Assembly: GCF_016908115.1 (NCBI RefSeq)
Contig: NZ_JAFBDH010000001.1
Coordinates: forward strand, 248,001-312,000
Reading direction: 5' to 3'
DNA from: Peptoniphilus gorbachii
GTDB lineage: Bacteria > Bacillota > Clostridia > Tissierellales > Peptoniphilaceae
Length of the DNA stretch: 64,000 bases
Shown: positions 35,164 through 44,596 of the stretch, one piece after another
Layout of the letters: every line of letters starts with the position of its first letter
Numbering within the stretch: the stretch's first letter is position 1
The notes under the pieces: generated by a model
The model's database searches: none
What the model was told of the DNA's origin: nothing
Seen by the model: only the letters and a program-made list of their open reading frames with translations
Translations under genes and position numbers: made by a program

Positions 35164-36054
35164 ATGCACTATACAGGAGAAGTTTACAGACCACCTCTTG
35201 AAGCTTACACACCTCTTTTAGAAGTAACTTATGGATGTTCACACAATGATTGTGTTTTTTGTACCATGTATAACAACACACCCTTTGGTATATCTCCCCT
35301 AAAAGAGGTAGAAGATGATATTATTGAACTTGCAAGCTCACCATCAAGGACCTATAGGCCGATGGAAAGGATTTACCTTTTAAATGGTGATCCCTTTGTT
35401 TTAAAGACGGAAAGACTTTTGGAAATTTCTGACTTAATAAAAAAATATATTCCAGAAGTAAAAACTATTACAGCTTACTGCTCTTTTTATAATTTAGAAA
35501 ATAAATCTGTTGAAGATATGAAAAAATTAAAAGAAGCAGGTTATAATGAATTGTGGTTTGGTGTAGAGACAGGAAATCCTGAAATACTAAAATTTTTAAA
35601 CAAAGGAACAGACATTGAGGGATATTATAGGGGACTAGATAAGATGAAGTCTGCTAATATGGACTACCATGCAATAATAATGCAAGGTGTTGGTGGAAAA
35701 GGTAAATCTAAAGAGAATGCAATTGACACTGCAAAAATTTTAAATTACTACCCGCCAAAAGGTGTATATGTAATGAGTACATCTGTAATAGAACCCTCCC
35801 CTCTTTATTATATGAGAGAAAAGGGAGAATTTGTAGAAACTACAAATAGGGAGAATTTAGAAGAGCAAATTTTCCTTTTAGAAAATCTGACATTGCCAGA
35901 TGAAACCCTATATTCCTCTGGTCACATGGTAAATATGATAAATGTAACTGGTTATATGTCAGACAAGGATAAAATGATTGACAAAATAAAATATGCTCTT
36001 GAAACAATTGACCCAAAAGTTTTAGATATGACAAATCAAAAAATTGCAAGATAA
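35164..36054 (+). CDS. Radical SAM protein of unknown specificity
   Basis: The 296-residue protein has an Elp3/MiaB-like TIM-barrel pattern with cluster motif CSHNDCVFC (Cys-x4-Cys-x2-Cys, about 25-33) where most radical SAM enzymes have Cys-x3-Cys-x2-Cys. It also has LLNGDPF and LWFGVETGNPEIL as SAM-binding strands, and it ends soon after the barrel. The variant motif occurs in a widespread family of uncharacterised anaerobe proteins. Monocistronic; GAAAGGAG site. Confidence 0.8.
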   Translation: MHYTGEVYRPPLEAYTPLLEVTYGCSHNDCVFCTMYNNTPFGISPLKEVEDDIIELASSPSRTYRPMERIYLLNGDPFVLKTERLLEISDLIKKYIPEVKTITAYCSFYNLENKSVEDMKKLKEAGYNELWFGVETGNPEILKFLNKGTDIEGYYRGLDKMKSANMDYHAIIMQGVGGKGKSKENAIDTAKILNYYPPKGVYVMSTSVIEPSPLYYMREKGEFVETTNRENLEEQIFLLENLTLPDETLYSSGHMVNMINVTGYMSDKDKMIDKIKYALETIDPKVLDMTNQKIAR

Positions 36055-36083
36055 CTCTCATTATTTGGGAGTTATCTTTTTTA
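36048..36083 (+). terminator. Terminator overlapping the radical SAM stop codon
   Basis: AAGATAACTC/GAGTTATCTT 10-bp stem, then TTTTT; the left arm includes the TAA stop codon. Confidence 0.88.
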
Positions 36084-36088
36084 TTGCA

Positions 36089-36112
36089 CTAAAAAAGAGC
36101 CCTAAGGCTCTT
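36089..36112 (-). terminator. Terminator of the SH3-NlpC/P60 gene
   Basis: On the minus strand AAGAGCC/GGGCTCTT with a TTA loop, followed by TTTTT. It converges with the previous terminator. Confidence 0.88.
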
Positions 36113-36126
36113 AATTTAAAGTTTAA

Positions 36127-37266
36127 TTATAATACACGTGTCGCGTTAACATATCTTTCTTGGTAATATCCTTCGTCAAGTGATGATGTCATAACTTTTC
36201 CTTGTCCAGAAGAAGCGTGGATAAATTTTCCATCTCCAACGTAAATTCCAACATGACTAACTCCATTACCCACTGTATTGAAGAATACTAAATCTCCTTC
36301 TTGTAAGTCGGATTTTGAAACTTGTTTACCAAAAGTTGATTGAGAAACTGAAGATCTTGGAATTGAGATTCCCAATTCATTATTATAAATTGAATAAACT
36401 AGACCTGAACAATCATATCCATCTTTACCAGTATCCCCGTAAACATATGTAGATCCTAGTTTATTTTCAGCAGAATTAATAACTTTAGCTGCTATAGAAG
36501 GATTAGCTGCAGGAGCTTTCTTCACTTCTTTACTTTCCTTATTTACTTTATCTTTATTTTTTATAACTTCTTGAATTTCTTTTTCATCAAAAGATAAATC
36601 TGACTTAGCATCAACTTTTACTGCTACAGCCTTATCAACTTTTAAACCTGAAACAATATTTAGATTTTTTGCTTCAACATTGTAGAAATTTCCATTATCT
36701 TGAATTACAAAAAGTCCATTATTGAAATCAATAACATTAACAAGTTGGTTTTTGTTTAGATTTAATTTTTTTCCATTGTCACTTTTTGCGACTGTATTAT
36801 TTTTAACTTGAACTTCTGTAACATTATTTCTCTTATCAGAAACTTTTTTAATTGCTAATCTATCAACGTTACCTACAGTTCCATCGTTACACTTAATTTT
36901 TGCCTTATTGTCATCAATAGAAATACCAACTGCATATTCGTCAACAAAAAGACTTCTGATTATTTTTCCATTATCATCTAAAATTGGACTTGCTTTTACA
37001 ATTTTATATGTAGGAACATCTACTTCTGTAAGTAAAATCTTTTCTTGTGGAATAGTAACTTTAGCTTTGCCCTTTTGAATGTAATATTCATTACCCTTAT
37101 TTTGAAGGATTTCTACTTTTTCACCAATAGCAAATTCAATTTCATTACCACTATATGTTTTTTGTACATGTTCGTTAATAAATACTCCTGTATCTTTCAT
37201 GCCAACTACTGAAATTGCGCATAGTGCAAATAAACCAAGTGGCAATTTATTCTTTAAGGATTCCAA
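36127..37266 (-). CDS. Secreted SH3-domain NlpC/P60 peptidoglycan endopeptidase
   Basis: I place the start at the TTG at 37266, nine bases after GGAG (an in-frame TTG at 37275 adjoins it too closely); about 379 residues. After an N-terminal hydrophobic segment (signal or anchor) come SH3-like repeats (about 25-235), a Lys/Glu-rich linker with KKAPAANPS, and an NlpC/P60 domain (about 260-379) with Cys in GYDCSGLVYSIY, His in GVSHVGIYVG and FIHASSG. It cleaves peptide stems in the cell wall and likely helps separate daughter cells. Confidence 0.92.
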   Translation of the reverse strand: MESLKNKLPLGLFALCAISVVGMKDTGVFINEHVQKTYSGNEIEFAIGEKVEILQNKGNEYYIQKGKAKVTIPQEKILLTEVDVPTYKIVKASPILDDNGKIIRSLFVDEYAVGISIDDNKAKIKCNDGTVGNVDRLAIKKVSDKRNNVTEVQVKNNTVAKSDNGKKLNLNKNQLVNVIDFNNGLFVIQDNGNFYNVEAKNLNIVSGLKVDKAVAVKVDAKSDLSFDEKEIQEVIKNKDKVNKESKEVKKAPAANPSIAAKVINSAENKLGSTYVYGDTGKDGYDCSGLVYSIYNNELGISIPRSSVSQSTFGKQVSKSDLQEGDLVFFNTVGNGVSHVGIYVGDGKFIHASSGQGKVMTSSLDEGYYQERYVNATRVL

Positions 37267-37371
37267 TACTAACAACTCCTATACTCTTAATTTTGTATTT
37301 TTAAAAATAGTTACTTTCGTGCATTTTTTATTGCTACTTAAGTATAACAAAGTTATTACAAAAAAACAACA

Positions 37372-37418
37372 AAAAGTTACAAAGAAGTTAAAATAATTTT
37401 AACTTCTTTGTAACTTTT
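37372..37418 (-). terminator. Long terminator hairpin downstream of rnpB
   Basis: Perfect 22-bp inverted repeat (AAAAGTTACAAAGAAGTTAAAA and complement) with a 3-base loop, followed on the minus strand by TTTTTGTTGTTTTTTT. It begins 22 bases after the rnpB 3' end. Confidence 0.92.
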
Positions 37419-37440
37419 GTCAAAAGAGTTTAAATTATGT

Positions 37441-37764
37441 AGTAAGCAAATCTATAAGCCGCGTTCTGTTTTGTCAACTATCTATCTTGTATTATAGTCG
37501 CCTATAATCTCTAGCAACCTACCTACCGGCAGATGCGAGCAACATCTGTTATTCCTATTTGGTTTTGCTCCGAATGGGGTTTACATAGCATCATTATCAC
37601 TAATGATCTGGTGAGCTCTTACCTCGCCTTTCCAACCTTACCCTAGGGCGGTATATTTCTGTTGCACTTGCCTTGGGGTCGCCCCCACTGGCCGTTAGCC
37701 AGCATCCCTGCTCTATGGAGCGCGGACTTTCCTCACATTTGTGCAGTTGACCAATTTACTTACT
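37441..37764 (-). ncRNA. rnpB: RNase P RNA
   Basis: The minus strand carries the conserved RNase P RNA blocks: GAGGAAAGTCCGCGCTCC near the 5' end, AGGGTAAGGTTGGAAAGG with GGTAAGAGCTCACC in the middle, and ACGCGGCTTATAG near the 3' end. The ends pair as helix P1 (AGTAAGTAAAT with ATTTGCTTACT), which fixes the length at about 324 bases. It is the ribozyme that trims tRNA 5' ends. Its promoter and a strong terminator flank it. Confidence 0.96.
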
Positions 37765-37769
37765 AAAAT

Positions 37770-37798
37770 ATTTTACCACTAAAATCCTTAAAATTCAA
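37770..37798 (-). promoter_or_regulatory. Promoter of rnpB
   Basis: TTGAAT (37793-37798) and TAAAAT (37770-37775), 17-base spacer, six bases before the first base of P1. The -35 box lies inside the last codons of the nif3-like gene. Confidence 0.8.
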
Positions 37799-38565
37799 GT
37801 TCAAAGCTATTTTCTTCTTCAATATAAAAAATTAAATCACTAAACTTTTCACTTAGTCTTTTTTTTATCTTTGGAAGAATAATTTTTTCGGAATAAAAAT
37901 GTCCCACATCAATTAAAATTATTCCTTCTTCGTAAGCTCTTTGTCCATCGTGATATTTTATGTCTCCTGTAATATAGGCGTCCACTCCAACTTTTTTGGC
38001 ATCAGAAATAAAATCAGATCCAGAACCTCCAAGGATTGCAAGTTTTTTTATCTCTCTCTTATCTCTTCCATAAACTTTTATTTTTTTTACTTCTAATTTT
38101 TCTTCTAAAAAGTTTAAAAGTTCTACCAGAGAATAATTTTTTTCAAGTTCACCAATTAAACCCATGGTTTTTTCTTCTTCAAAAGTAAAAGTTTTTTTAT
38201 TATTTAAATTTAATTTTTCAAAAAGGCTGTCATTTACACCATCAGAAGCTATGTCCATGGAAGTGTGATAGGAAAATACAGAAATATTATTTTTTATAAG
38301 CTTAATTATATTATCTCCCCTATAAGTTCCCTGGATAATTCTTTTTTCCCCAGAAAAAAAACATAGGATGGTGAGTTATAATTAGCTTAGAATTCATTTT
38401 TATTGCTTTGTCGATGACTTTATCAGATATATCTAAAGCAAGAACTACAGACTCTGTATCGCCCTTAAATTCAATTTGACTACCAGAATTATCCCAGCTA
38501 AGTTGGAAGTCTTTTCTTGCCCAGCCTTCCATATAATTTTTAATTTCACTAATTTGATATTTCAT
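37788..38565 (-). pseudogene. Nif3-like dinuclear metal-binding protein, frame broken at an A8 run
   Basis: Two frames cover one Nif3 family gene. The first (from ATG 38565) has SWDNSGSQIEF and LIITHHPM, then leaves frame after residue 69 and stops at 38320. The second carries the rest (DVGHF metal-site block, GSGSDF, DAYITGDIKYHD). The break is at eight A (38354-38361; T8 on the coding strand); removing one base joins them into about 258 residues, the normal family length, through MFFSGEKRIIQGTYRGDN. This is a true inactivating or slippage-corrected frameshift, or a sequence error. It follows trmK with a 17-base overlap, the usual sigA-trmK-nif3 order. Confidence 0.85.
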
Positions 38566-39238
38566 CTATAGCCTCCTCTGTTCTTTTTAAAAGATTTATA
38601 AGCTCATCTCTTCTCTTAATTGAACGTTTATTATCCTTATTTATCTTGTTTAAAATTTTTTCAAGTTCAACTTTTCTTTCACTTAAATAAGCTAAATAAA
38701 CCTTATCTTTTTTATTAATTAAACTTTTTGAGAAATAGAAATCTAATTCATCTAATGATTTTCTCTTTCCATTAAATTTTGCAATAATAATTTCAAAATA
38801 CCTATCATCTTCAAAAATAATTTCTTCATCAATTATTTCAAAGCCCATATTATTCAATTCTCTTCGCAAGATATTTGTCTTTTGCATTGGCTGTAAAATC
38901 AATTTTTTTGCGGACCTAGAAATTTCAATTGAATTTAAAATAATTTCTGCTATTTGAATGCCACCAAGACCTGCGATAATAATATTGTCTCGGTTTTCTT
39001 TTACAATTCCATTGGCAAGAATATTTCTTATAAATTTTTCATTGCCCGTTTTTTTTGTAAGTTCAATAGATTTTTCCAGAGAATTTTTTGAAATATCTGT
39101 AGCAATAATGTCCCTTGAGATCTTTTTTTCGCATAAAAAATTGGGCACATATCCGTGATCTGTGCCCACATCAATTACCGTTGCGCCAAAATCTACAAGC
39201 TCTGCAATTTTTTTTAGCCTACTCGATAAATTTATCAT
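38549..39238 (-). CDS. trmK: tRNA (adenine(22)-N1)-methyltransferase TrmK
   Basis: The 229-residue protein has a Rossmann methyltransferase with [12 protein letters not shown] (SAM site, 20-31), [12 protein letters not shown] and the family block [15 protein letters not shown] (86-100), [14 protein letters not shown], then a long C-terminal coiled coil (about 165-229), all as in TrmK. It methylates A22 of tRNAs. The ATG overlaps the sigA stop by four bases. Confidence 0.94.
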   Translation of the reverse strand: MINLSSRLKKIAELVDFGATVIDVGTDHGYVPNFLCEKKISRDIIATDISKNSLEKSIELTKKTGNEKFIRNILANGIVKENRDNIIIAGLGGIQIAEIILNSIEISRSAKKLILQPMQKTNILRRELNNMGFEIIDEEIIFEDDRYFEIIIAKFNGKRKSLDELDFYFSKSLINKKDKVYLAYLSERKVELEKILNKINKDNKRSIKRRDELINLLKRTEEAIDEISN

Positions 39239-40323
39239 TCTAAATAATCCTTTAATTTCTTTGATCTTGATGGATGACGTAATTTTCTTAATGCCTTAGC
39301 TTCAATCTGTCTAATTCTTTCACGAGTTACATCAAATTCTTTTCCAACTTCTTCAAGTGTTCTGGCTCTTCCATCATCAAGTCCAAATCTAAGTGTAAGA
39401 ACCTTTTTTTCTCTATCTGTTAAGGTTTCAAGAACACTATTAAGTTGTTCTTTTAAAAGAGTAAATGTAGCTGCATCTTGTGGAGATAAAATTTCATCAT
39501 CAGGAATAAAATCACCTAAATGTGAATCTTCCTCTTCACCAATTGGAGTTTCAAGAGAAACTGGCTCTTGAGCAATTTTTTGAATTTCGCGAACTCTCTC
39601 TACATCTAAACTCATTTCAGCGGCAATTTCTTCTGGAAGTGGATCTCTTCCTAAATCTTGAACAAGTTGTCTCTGAACTCTAACAAGTTTATTAATAGTC
39701 TCAACCATATGAACTGGAATTCTTATAGTCCTTGCTTGGTCTGCAATTGCTCTAGTAATAGCTTGTCTAATCCACCAAGTAGCATAAGTTGAAAATTTAA
39801 ATCCTTTAGTATAATCAAATTTATCTACTGCTTTCATAAGTCCAAGGTTTCCTTCTTGAATTAAATCCAAAAAGCTCATGCCTCTTCCAACATATCTCTT
39901 TGCAATGGAAACTACAAGTCTTAAATTCGCTTCAGCAAGTTCTTTTTTAGCAAGTTCATCTCCTGCTTCCATTCTCTTTGCAATTTCCACTTCTTCATCA
40001 GCCGTAAGTAGAGAAATTTTTCCAATTTCTTTTAAATACATCCTAACTGGATCATCAACAGTTACACCCTTAGGAACTGATAAATCTTCTTTAGAAATAT
40101 CTACTTCATCTTCATCATCTTTTAAATCTTTTTTATCAACTAAATTGATACCTTCTTTTTCAAAAGTTTTATATAGTTCATCTATATCATCAGAATCTAT
40201 TTGAATCTTTTCAAAGGCATCGCCTATCTCATCATAACTAAGCTTTCCATCTTTCTTTCCATCTTTTAAAAGCTGCTCTGTTATTGATTCAACAGAATCC
40301 ATATTTTTTTTATTTTCACTCAT
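39235..40323 (-). CDS. sigA: RNA polymerase primary sigma factor SigA (RpoD)
   Basis: This 362-residue sigma-70 factor has an acidic region 1.1-like N-terminus, region 1.2 ([12 protein letters not shown]), region 2 ([35 protein letters not shown]... [17 protein letters not shown]), region 3 and region 4.2 ([30 protein letters not shown]). It directs transcription of housekeeping genes. Overlaps dnaG by eight bases and trmK by four, the classical dnaG-sigA operon. Confidence 0.98.
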   Translation of the reverse strand: MSENKKNMDSVESITEQLLKDGKKDGKLSYDEIGDAFEKIQIDSDDIDELYKTFEKEGINLVDKKDLKDDEDEVDISKEDLSVPKGVTVDDPVRMYLKEIGKISLLTADEEVEIAKRMEAGDELAKKELAEANLRLVVSIAKRYVGRGMSFLDLIQEGNLGLMKAVDKFDYTKGFKFSTYATWWIRQAITRAIADQARTIRIPVHMVETINKLVRVQRQLVQDLGRDPLPEEIAAEMSLDVERVREIQKIAQEPVSLETPIGEEEDSHLGDFIPDDEILSPQDAATFTLLKEQLNSVLETLTDREKKVLTLRFGLDDGRARTLEEVGKEFDVTRERIRQIEAKALRKLRHPSRSKKLKDYLE

Positions 40324-42106
40324 AATTGCCCTCCTCTTTCAACTCGCTTAACTTTAGATTAATCTCTTTAAGTTCATTTAAAGTTTCGAGTAAGAGATTT
40401 TTACTTTCTTCCCCTTGAAGCTTTTCAATATTTTCCAAGATTTTATTTTTTTTCTTTTGGAGATAATTTTTCTCTACAGTTGTAATTAATTCATCGACAA
40501 CTTTGTCATTTACCTTGATTTTTTTAATTATTTCTAAAATATTTTCTTTAAAATTAAAATCTATTAGTCTATTTTTTTCCAATAAATTTAAAAATTCAGG
40601 TATTTCCATTTCATCTTCAAACATCTTAGGAATCTCCTCAAAAACAGCTCTTGTCATTGAACTGGTAAAATAATAAACTTGAACTTTATTTTTGATATAA
40701 GTATAAATATCATTATCAAGTAAAGAATAAGATAATAATTCCTCTTGTGCTTTAGTTTTAGAACTTTTCACAACATTTGTATTTTTCTTTATCTTGAACT
40801 TTTCTTTTTTAGCACTATTAATTTTATTTCTATTTAAATAATTTATATAATTTTCAATTGCTTTATAAGAAATATTATAGTTCTTCGAGAATTCTTTTAC
40901 ATAAATATCCCTTTCAATAGGATTTTTAATGCCAGATAAAATTTTTGAAGACTCAACAGTAAAATTACTAAGACCTTCAGAATCTTTTAAATTAAAATTT
41001 TCCCTTAGTTTTTTTATTTTAAAGTCGATATAGGAAACAGCTTCTTTGATTTTATTTTCGAAGCCCTCAATCCCATATTTTTTTATAAAGTCATCTGGAT
41101 CTAAGTCAGCTCCAAGTTCAATGATTTTAGGCTTACAAGATTTAGATAGAAATATATCAATTGCTCTTGTAGTTGCGTTTATACCAGCCTTGTCGCTGTC
41201 ATAACAAATGTATATATCTTTCGCCATCTTCTTAATTCTAGCTGCTTGCTCTTCAGTAAGAGATGTACCAAGGCTTGCTACACTATAATTTATACCACTA
41301 TTGTATAAAGAAATAACATCCATATAGCCTTCAACTAATATAATTCTTTCGCGGCTTGATTCTCTGGATATAATATTCATATTAAAAAGATTGCTACCCT
41401 TATGAAAAATTGGTGTTTCTTTTGAATTTAAATATTTGGGTTTAGCATCACCAAAGCCTCTAGCACCAAATCCTATTACCTTATTATTTCTATTTATAAT
41501 TGGAAACATTACTCTGTCACGAAATCTATCTATATAATTTCCATTTTTGCTTTTTGAAATTAAATTAAGCTCCAAAAGTTCTTCTTCTTTGTAGCCTAAC
41601 TCTTTTAAGTGATCGTATAAATCTGTCCAAGTATCTTTAGAATAGCCAAGTCCGTAGGCCCTTATTGTCTTATCATTTAGACCCCTGTCCCTTAAGTACT
41701 TTTGTGCCTTTTGTGAGGATTTGAAATTATTTAAAAAATGCATAGCTGCTTCACGATTTATTTCGTAAAGCCTATTTCTTTTTTCTTTAGCTTCTTTATT
41801 TTCATCTTTGTATTCAGATAGTCTAACATTATATTTATCAGCCAAAAATTCTACAGCTTCAGGAAAGTTTAAGTTTTCCCTTTTCATAATAAAGGTAATG
41901 ACATCTCCGCCTACACCACAGCCAAAACATTTGAAAATAGATTTTGAAGGAGAAACAGAAAAGGAAGGAGTCTTCTCAGAATGAAAAGGACAGAGTCCCA
42001 TATAGTTAGAACCTGACCTTTTTAAATCAACATATTCTCCAATTAAATCAACTATATCTGCTCTGTCTCTTATTTCATCAAGAACATTATCATTTATAAC
42101 ATACAA
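40316..42106 (-). CDS. dnaG: DNA primase DnaG
   Basis: The 596-residue protein has the CHC2 zinc domain ([27 protein letters not shown], about 40-66), the catalytic core with [20 protein letters not shown] (Toprim) and [16 protein letters not shown], and a C-terminal DnaB-binding helical part. It makes RNA primers for replication. Its ATG lies one base after the dGTPase-like gene. Confidence 0.98.
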   Translation of the reverse strand: MYVINDNVLDEIRDRADIVDLIGEYVDLKRSGSNYMGLCPFHSEKTPSFSVSPSKSIFKCFGCGVGGDVITFIMKRENLNFPEAVEFLADKYNVRLSEYKDENKEAKEKRNRLYEINREAAMHFLNNFKSSQKAQKYLRDRGLNDKTIRAYGLGYSKDTWTDLYDHLKELGYKEEELLELNLISKSKNGNYIDRFRDRVMFPIINRNNKVIGFGARGFGDAKPKYLNSKETPIFHKGSNLFNMNIISRESSRERIILVEGYMDVISLYNSGINYSVASLGTSLTEEQAARIKKMAKDIYICYDSDKAGINATTRAIDIFLSKSCKPKIIELGADLDPDDFIKKYGIEGFENKIKEAVSYIDFKIKKLRENFNLKDSEGLSNFTVESSKILSGIKNPIERDIYVKEFSKNYNISYKAIENYINYLNRNKINSAKKEKFKIKKNTNVVKSSKTKAQEELLSYSLLDNDIYTYIKNKVQVYYFTSSMTRAVFEEIPKMFEDEMEIPEFLNLLEKNRLIDFNFKENILEIIKKIKVNDKVVDELITTVEKNYLQKKKNKILENIEKLQGEESKNLLLETLNELKEINLKLSELKEEGNYE

Positions 42107-43120
42107 TTAAATGCTCCATCCCTTCGGTATAAAAATATTTTTTATCTGTTTCATGGCATAAGTATCTGTCATACCTGCAATATAATCTGAAACAATATCT
42201 TCATCACTGTGAACTCTTCCTTCGTAAAGATCCAAATGATTTTTAGGTATTCTATTTAAATCTTCCATGTAATAATTATATAGCTCTGTTAGTAGTCTCT
42301 TTATTTTTACTTCTTCACTTTTGACAATAGAATCCATGTAAACTGTTTTAAACATATACTGTCTAAGTTCCATTGTGGCTTCATAAATCTCTTTTTCCAT
42401 TTCGATAATAGGCTTGCCATAGGAATTTTTTACTATACCAATAATCATAGTATTTATTCTTTCAGATGACGTGTGCCCTAGGATATCAGTAAGAGACTTT
42501 GGAAGTGAATCGGAGGAAATTATGCCAGCTCTAATGGCATCATCAATGTCGTGATTTATATAGGCAATTCTATCGGCAAATTTTATTATTTTACCTTCAA
42601 GAGTTTTAGCTTCGCTAGAGCCTGAGTGATTTAAAATCCCATCACGAACTTCTTCTGTTAAATTTAGTCCAATCCTCTTGTCAGATCTTTCTAAAAAGTC
42701 TACTACCTTTAGTGATTGCTCTCCATGAATAAATCCACTACTTTTTAATTCATTTAAAACAGCTTCACCAGAGTGACCAAAGGGAGTATGCCCCAAGTCA
42801 TGGCCAAGTGAAATTGCCTCAACTAAATCTTCATTAAGTCTTAATGCCCTTGCTATCGTTCTTCCAATTTGGCTGACTTCAAGAGTGTGAGTGAGTCTTG
42901 TTCTAAAATGATCGCCTTCAGGAGAAATAAATACCTGAGTCTTGTGTTTTAATCTCCTAAAACTTTTTGAGTGAATAATTCTATCTCTATCCCTTTGAAA
43001 CTCAGTTCTAAGATTACATTTTTCTTCTCTTTCATTTCTTCCCAAAGTTGAATCTGCAAATGTCGCAAAATCAAATAGCATTTTATGTTCAAGTTTTTCT
43101 CTCTCAACTCGAAGATTCAT
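42107..43120 (-). CDS. Deoxyguanosinetriphosphate triphosphohydrolase-like protein
   Basis: An HD-domain protein of 337 residues with RDRIIHSKSFRRLKHKTQVF, THTLEVSQIGRTIARAL, GHDLGHTPFGHSGE (HD) and FADRIAYINHDIDDA, the dGTPase-like (short) family. It hydrolyses dNTPs to nucleosides and triphosphate, often with dATP or dGTP effectors. Placement just upstream of dnaG-sigA is common in Firmicutes. Confidence 0.94.
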   Translation of the reverse strand: MNLRVEREKLEHKMLFDFATFADSTLGRNEREEKCNLRTEFQRDRDRIIHSKSFRRLKHKTQVFISPEGDHFRTRLTHTLEVSQIGRTIARALRLNEDLVEAISLGHDLGHTPFGHSGEAVLNELKSSGFIHGEQSLKVVDFLERSDKRIGLNLTEEVRDGILNHSGSSEAKTLEGKIIKFADRIAYINHDIDDAIRAGIISSDSLPKSLTDILGHTSSERINTMIIGIVKNSYGKPIIEMEKEIYEATMELRQYMFKTVYMDSIVKSEEVKIKRLLTELYNYYMEDLNRIPKNHLDLYEGRVHSDEDIVSDYIAGMTDTYAMKQIKNIFIPKGWSI

Positions 43121-43124
43121 CTCA

Positions 43125-43946
43125 TCACATCCTAGATTCCATATGATTAATTATAATTTCAGCAGTTTCTTCAATTGCCTTATCAGAAACATCTATTACA
43201 AAACAACCTAGTTCTTCCATAACTTGTTTTGAATAATTTAGTTCTTCCCTTATTCTATCGTAATTTGCATATTTTGCACCTGAAGTAAGTCCAAGGGATT
43301 TAAGTCTTTGTTCTCTTACAGAAATAATTTTTTCAGGATTTGCAATAAGCCCAATTACTCTATCCACATCCTTTTCATAAACTTCCTTTGGTACTGGAAC
43401 TTCAGGAACAAGTGGAATATTTGCCACTTTATATAATTTATTTGCAAGATACATGGAAAGTGGAGTCTTTGAAGTTCTTGAAATTCCAACAAGACAAATG
43501 TCCGCTTTTTTTGCACCACGAGGATCCTTTCCATCATCATACTTTACAGCGAATTCAACACATTCAACTTTCTTAAAATAATTTTCATCAAGTCTTCTTA
43601 TTAGACCAGGTTCTCTAAGAGGTTCATAACCTAAAATATCTTGAATTTGACGCATTGGTTCACCCATAACATCTACTGTATGAAGATTTAGCTCATGAGT
43701 TTTTCTTTCAATAAATTCTCTAGTCTCCTTTACTACATTTGTGTAAACTATTAAACTATTGTGAATTTTTGAAGCTTTTTCAAGAACTGGCTTAATTTGC
43801 TCAATACTATTGTGATAAGGATATCTAATAATTTCATAATTTTCTGATTCAAATTGTCTTGCCGAACTTTTTGCAATTAATTCACCAGTTTCTCCAATTG
43901 AATCAGAGATAACAAAAATAGTAAGTTGTTTATCGTCTTTATTCAT
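43125..43946 (-). CDS. Pyruvate, phosphate dikinase regulatory protein (kinase/pyrophosphorylase)
   Basis: The 273-residue DUF299 family protein has FVISDSIGETGELIAKSS at the N-terminus and a P-loop-like GISRTSKTPLSMYLAN (about 154-169). It uses ADP to inactivate PPDK by threonine phosphorylation and phosphate to reverse it. The gene directly follows the CBS-domain regulator, as ccpN-yqfL in Bacillus, suggesting control of the pyruvate-PEP step. Confidence 0.95.
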   Translation of the reverse strand: MNKDDKQLTIFVISDSIGETGELIAKSSARQFESENYEIIRYPYHNSIEQIKPVLEKASKIHNSLIVYTNVVKETREFIERKTHELNLHTVDVMGEPMRQIQDILGYEPLREPGLIRRLDENYFKKVECVEFAVKYDDGKDPRGAKKADICLVGISRTSKTPLSMYLANKLYKVANIPLVPEVPVPKEVYEKDVDRVIGLIANPEKIISVREQRLKSLGLTSGAKYANYDRIREELNYSKQVMEELGCFVIDVSDKAIEETAEIIINHMESRM

Positions 43947-43954
43947 TTCTCCTC

Positions 43955-44584
43955 CTAGATTATCTCTCCGTCACATACATCTACAAAAAGTCTAGTGACA
44001 TTTGTCTTTGTAAATCTGCCGACAACCTCGAGATCTTTATTATTTTTAACTTCTACAACGGGAAGAGAATCTATTCCCTTTGTCACAATTAAATTTGCAG
44101 CTTTATAAACACTATCTTCCACATCGACGTAAAAAACATTAGGCATTCTAGTCATAATTATACTTATTGGAGTCTTTTTTATATCAGCATCTCCAATCAT
44201 AAATCTAATTAAATCTTTTCTTGAAACAATTCCAGCAAGAAATCCATCTTCTGTAATAAACATAGAAGATAGATCCTCCATAAAAAGACCTACTACCACA
44301 TCATATACGGAAGTTTTTTGGTCGCATGAAAAAGGAAGTGACATATAATCTCTTAACTTTAATTTTTTTAAATCCTCAGAAAGTTGTGAAATAATAGATT
44401 TTCCAGTATAAAAATATCCAAATTTTGGTCTAGCACCTAAAATATTTATCATAGTGAGAACTGAAAGGTCTGATCTAATAGTCGCTCTTGACAAACCTAA
44501 TTTTTCTGCAATTTCATCGCCTGTAATGGGACCCTCATCTCTTACAATTTCAATAATTTCAGTCTGCCTATCGCTGAATTTCAT
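43955..44584 (-). CDS. ccpN: CcpN-like transcriptional regulator (HTH plus CBS pair)
   Basis: The 209-residue protein has a DeoR-like winged helix (TGDEIAEKLGLSRATIRSDLSVL, about 21-43) and two CBS domains (about 78-200) that sense nucleotides. It resembles Bacillus CcpN, a repressor of gluconeogenic genes. Pairing with the PPDK regulator strengthens the call. Confidence 0.92.
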   Translation of the reverse strand: MKFSDRQTEIIEIVRDEGPITGDEIAEKLGLSRATIRSDLSVLTMINILGARPKFGYFYTGKSIISQLSEDLKKLKLRDYMSLPFSCDQKTSVYDVVVGLFMEDLSSMFITEDGFLAGIVSRKDLIRFMIGDADIKKTPISIIMTRMPNVFYVDVEDSVYKAANLIVTKGIDSLPVVEVKNNKDLEVVGRFTKTNVTRLFVDVCDGEII

Positions 44585-44596
44585 TTAAACACCGAC

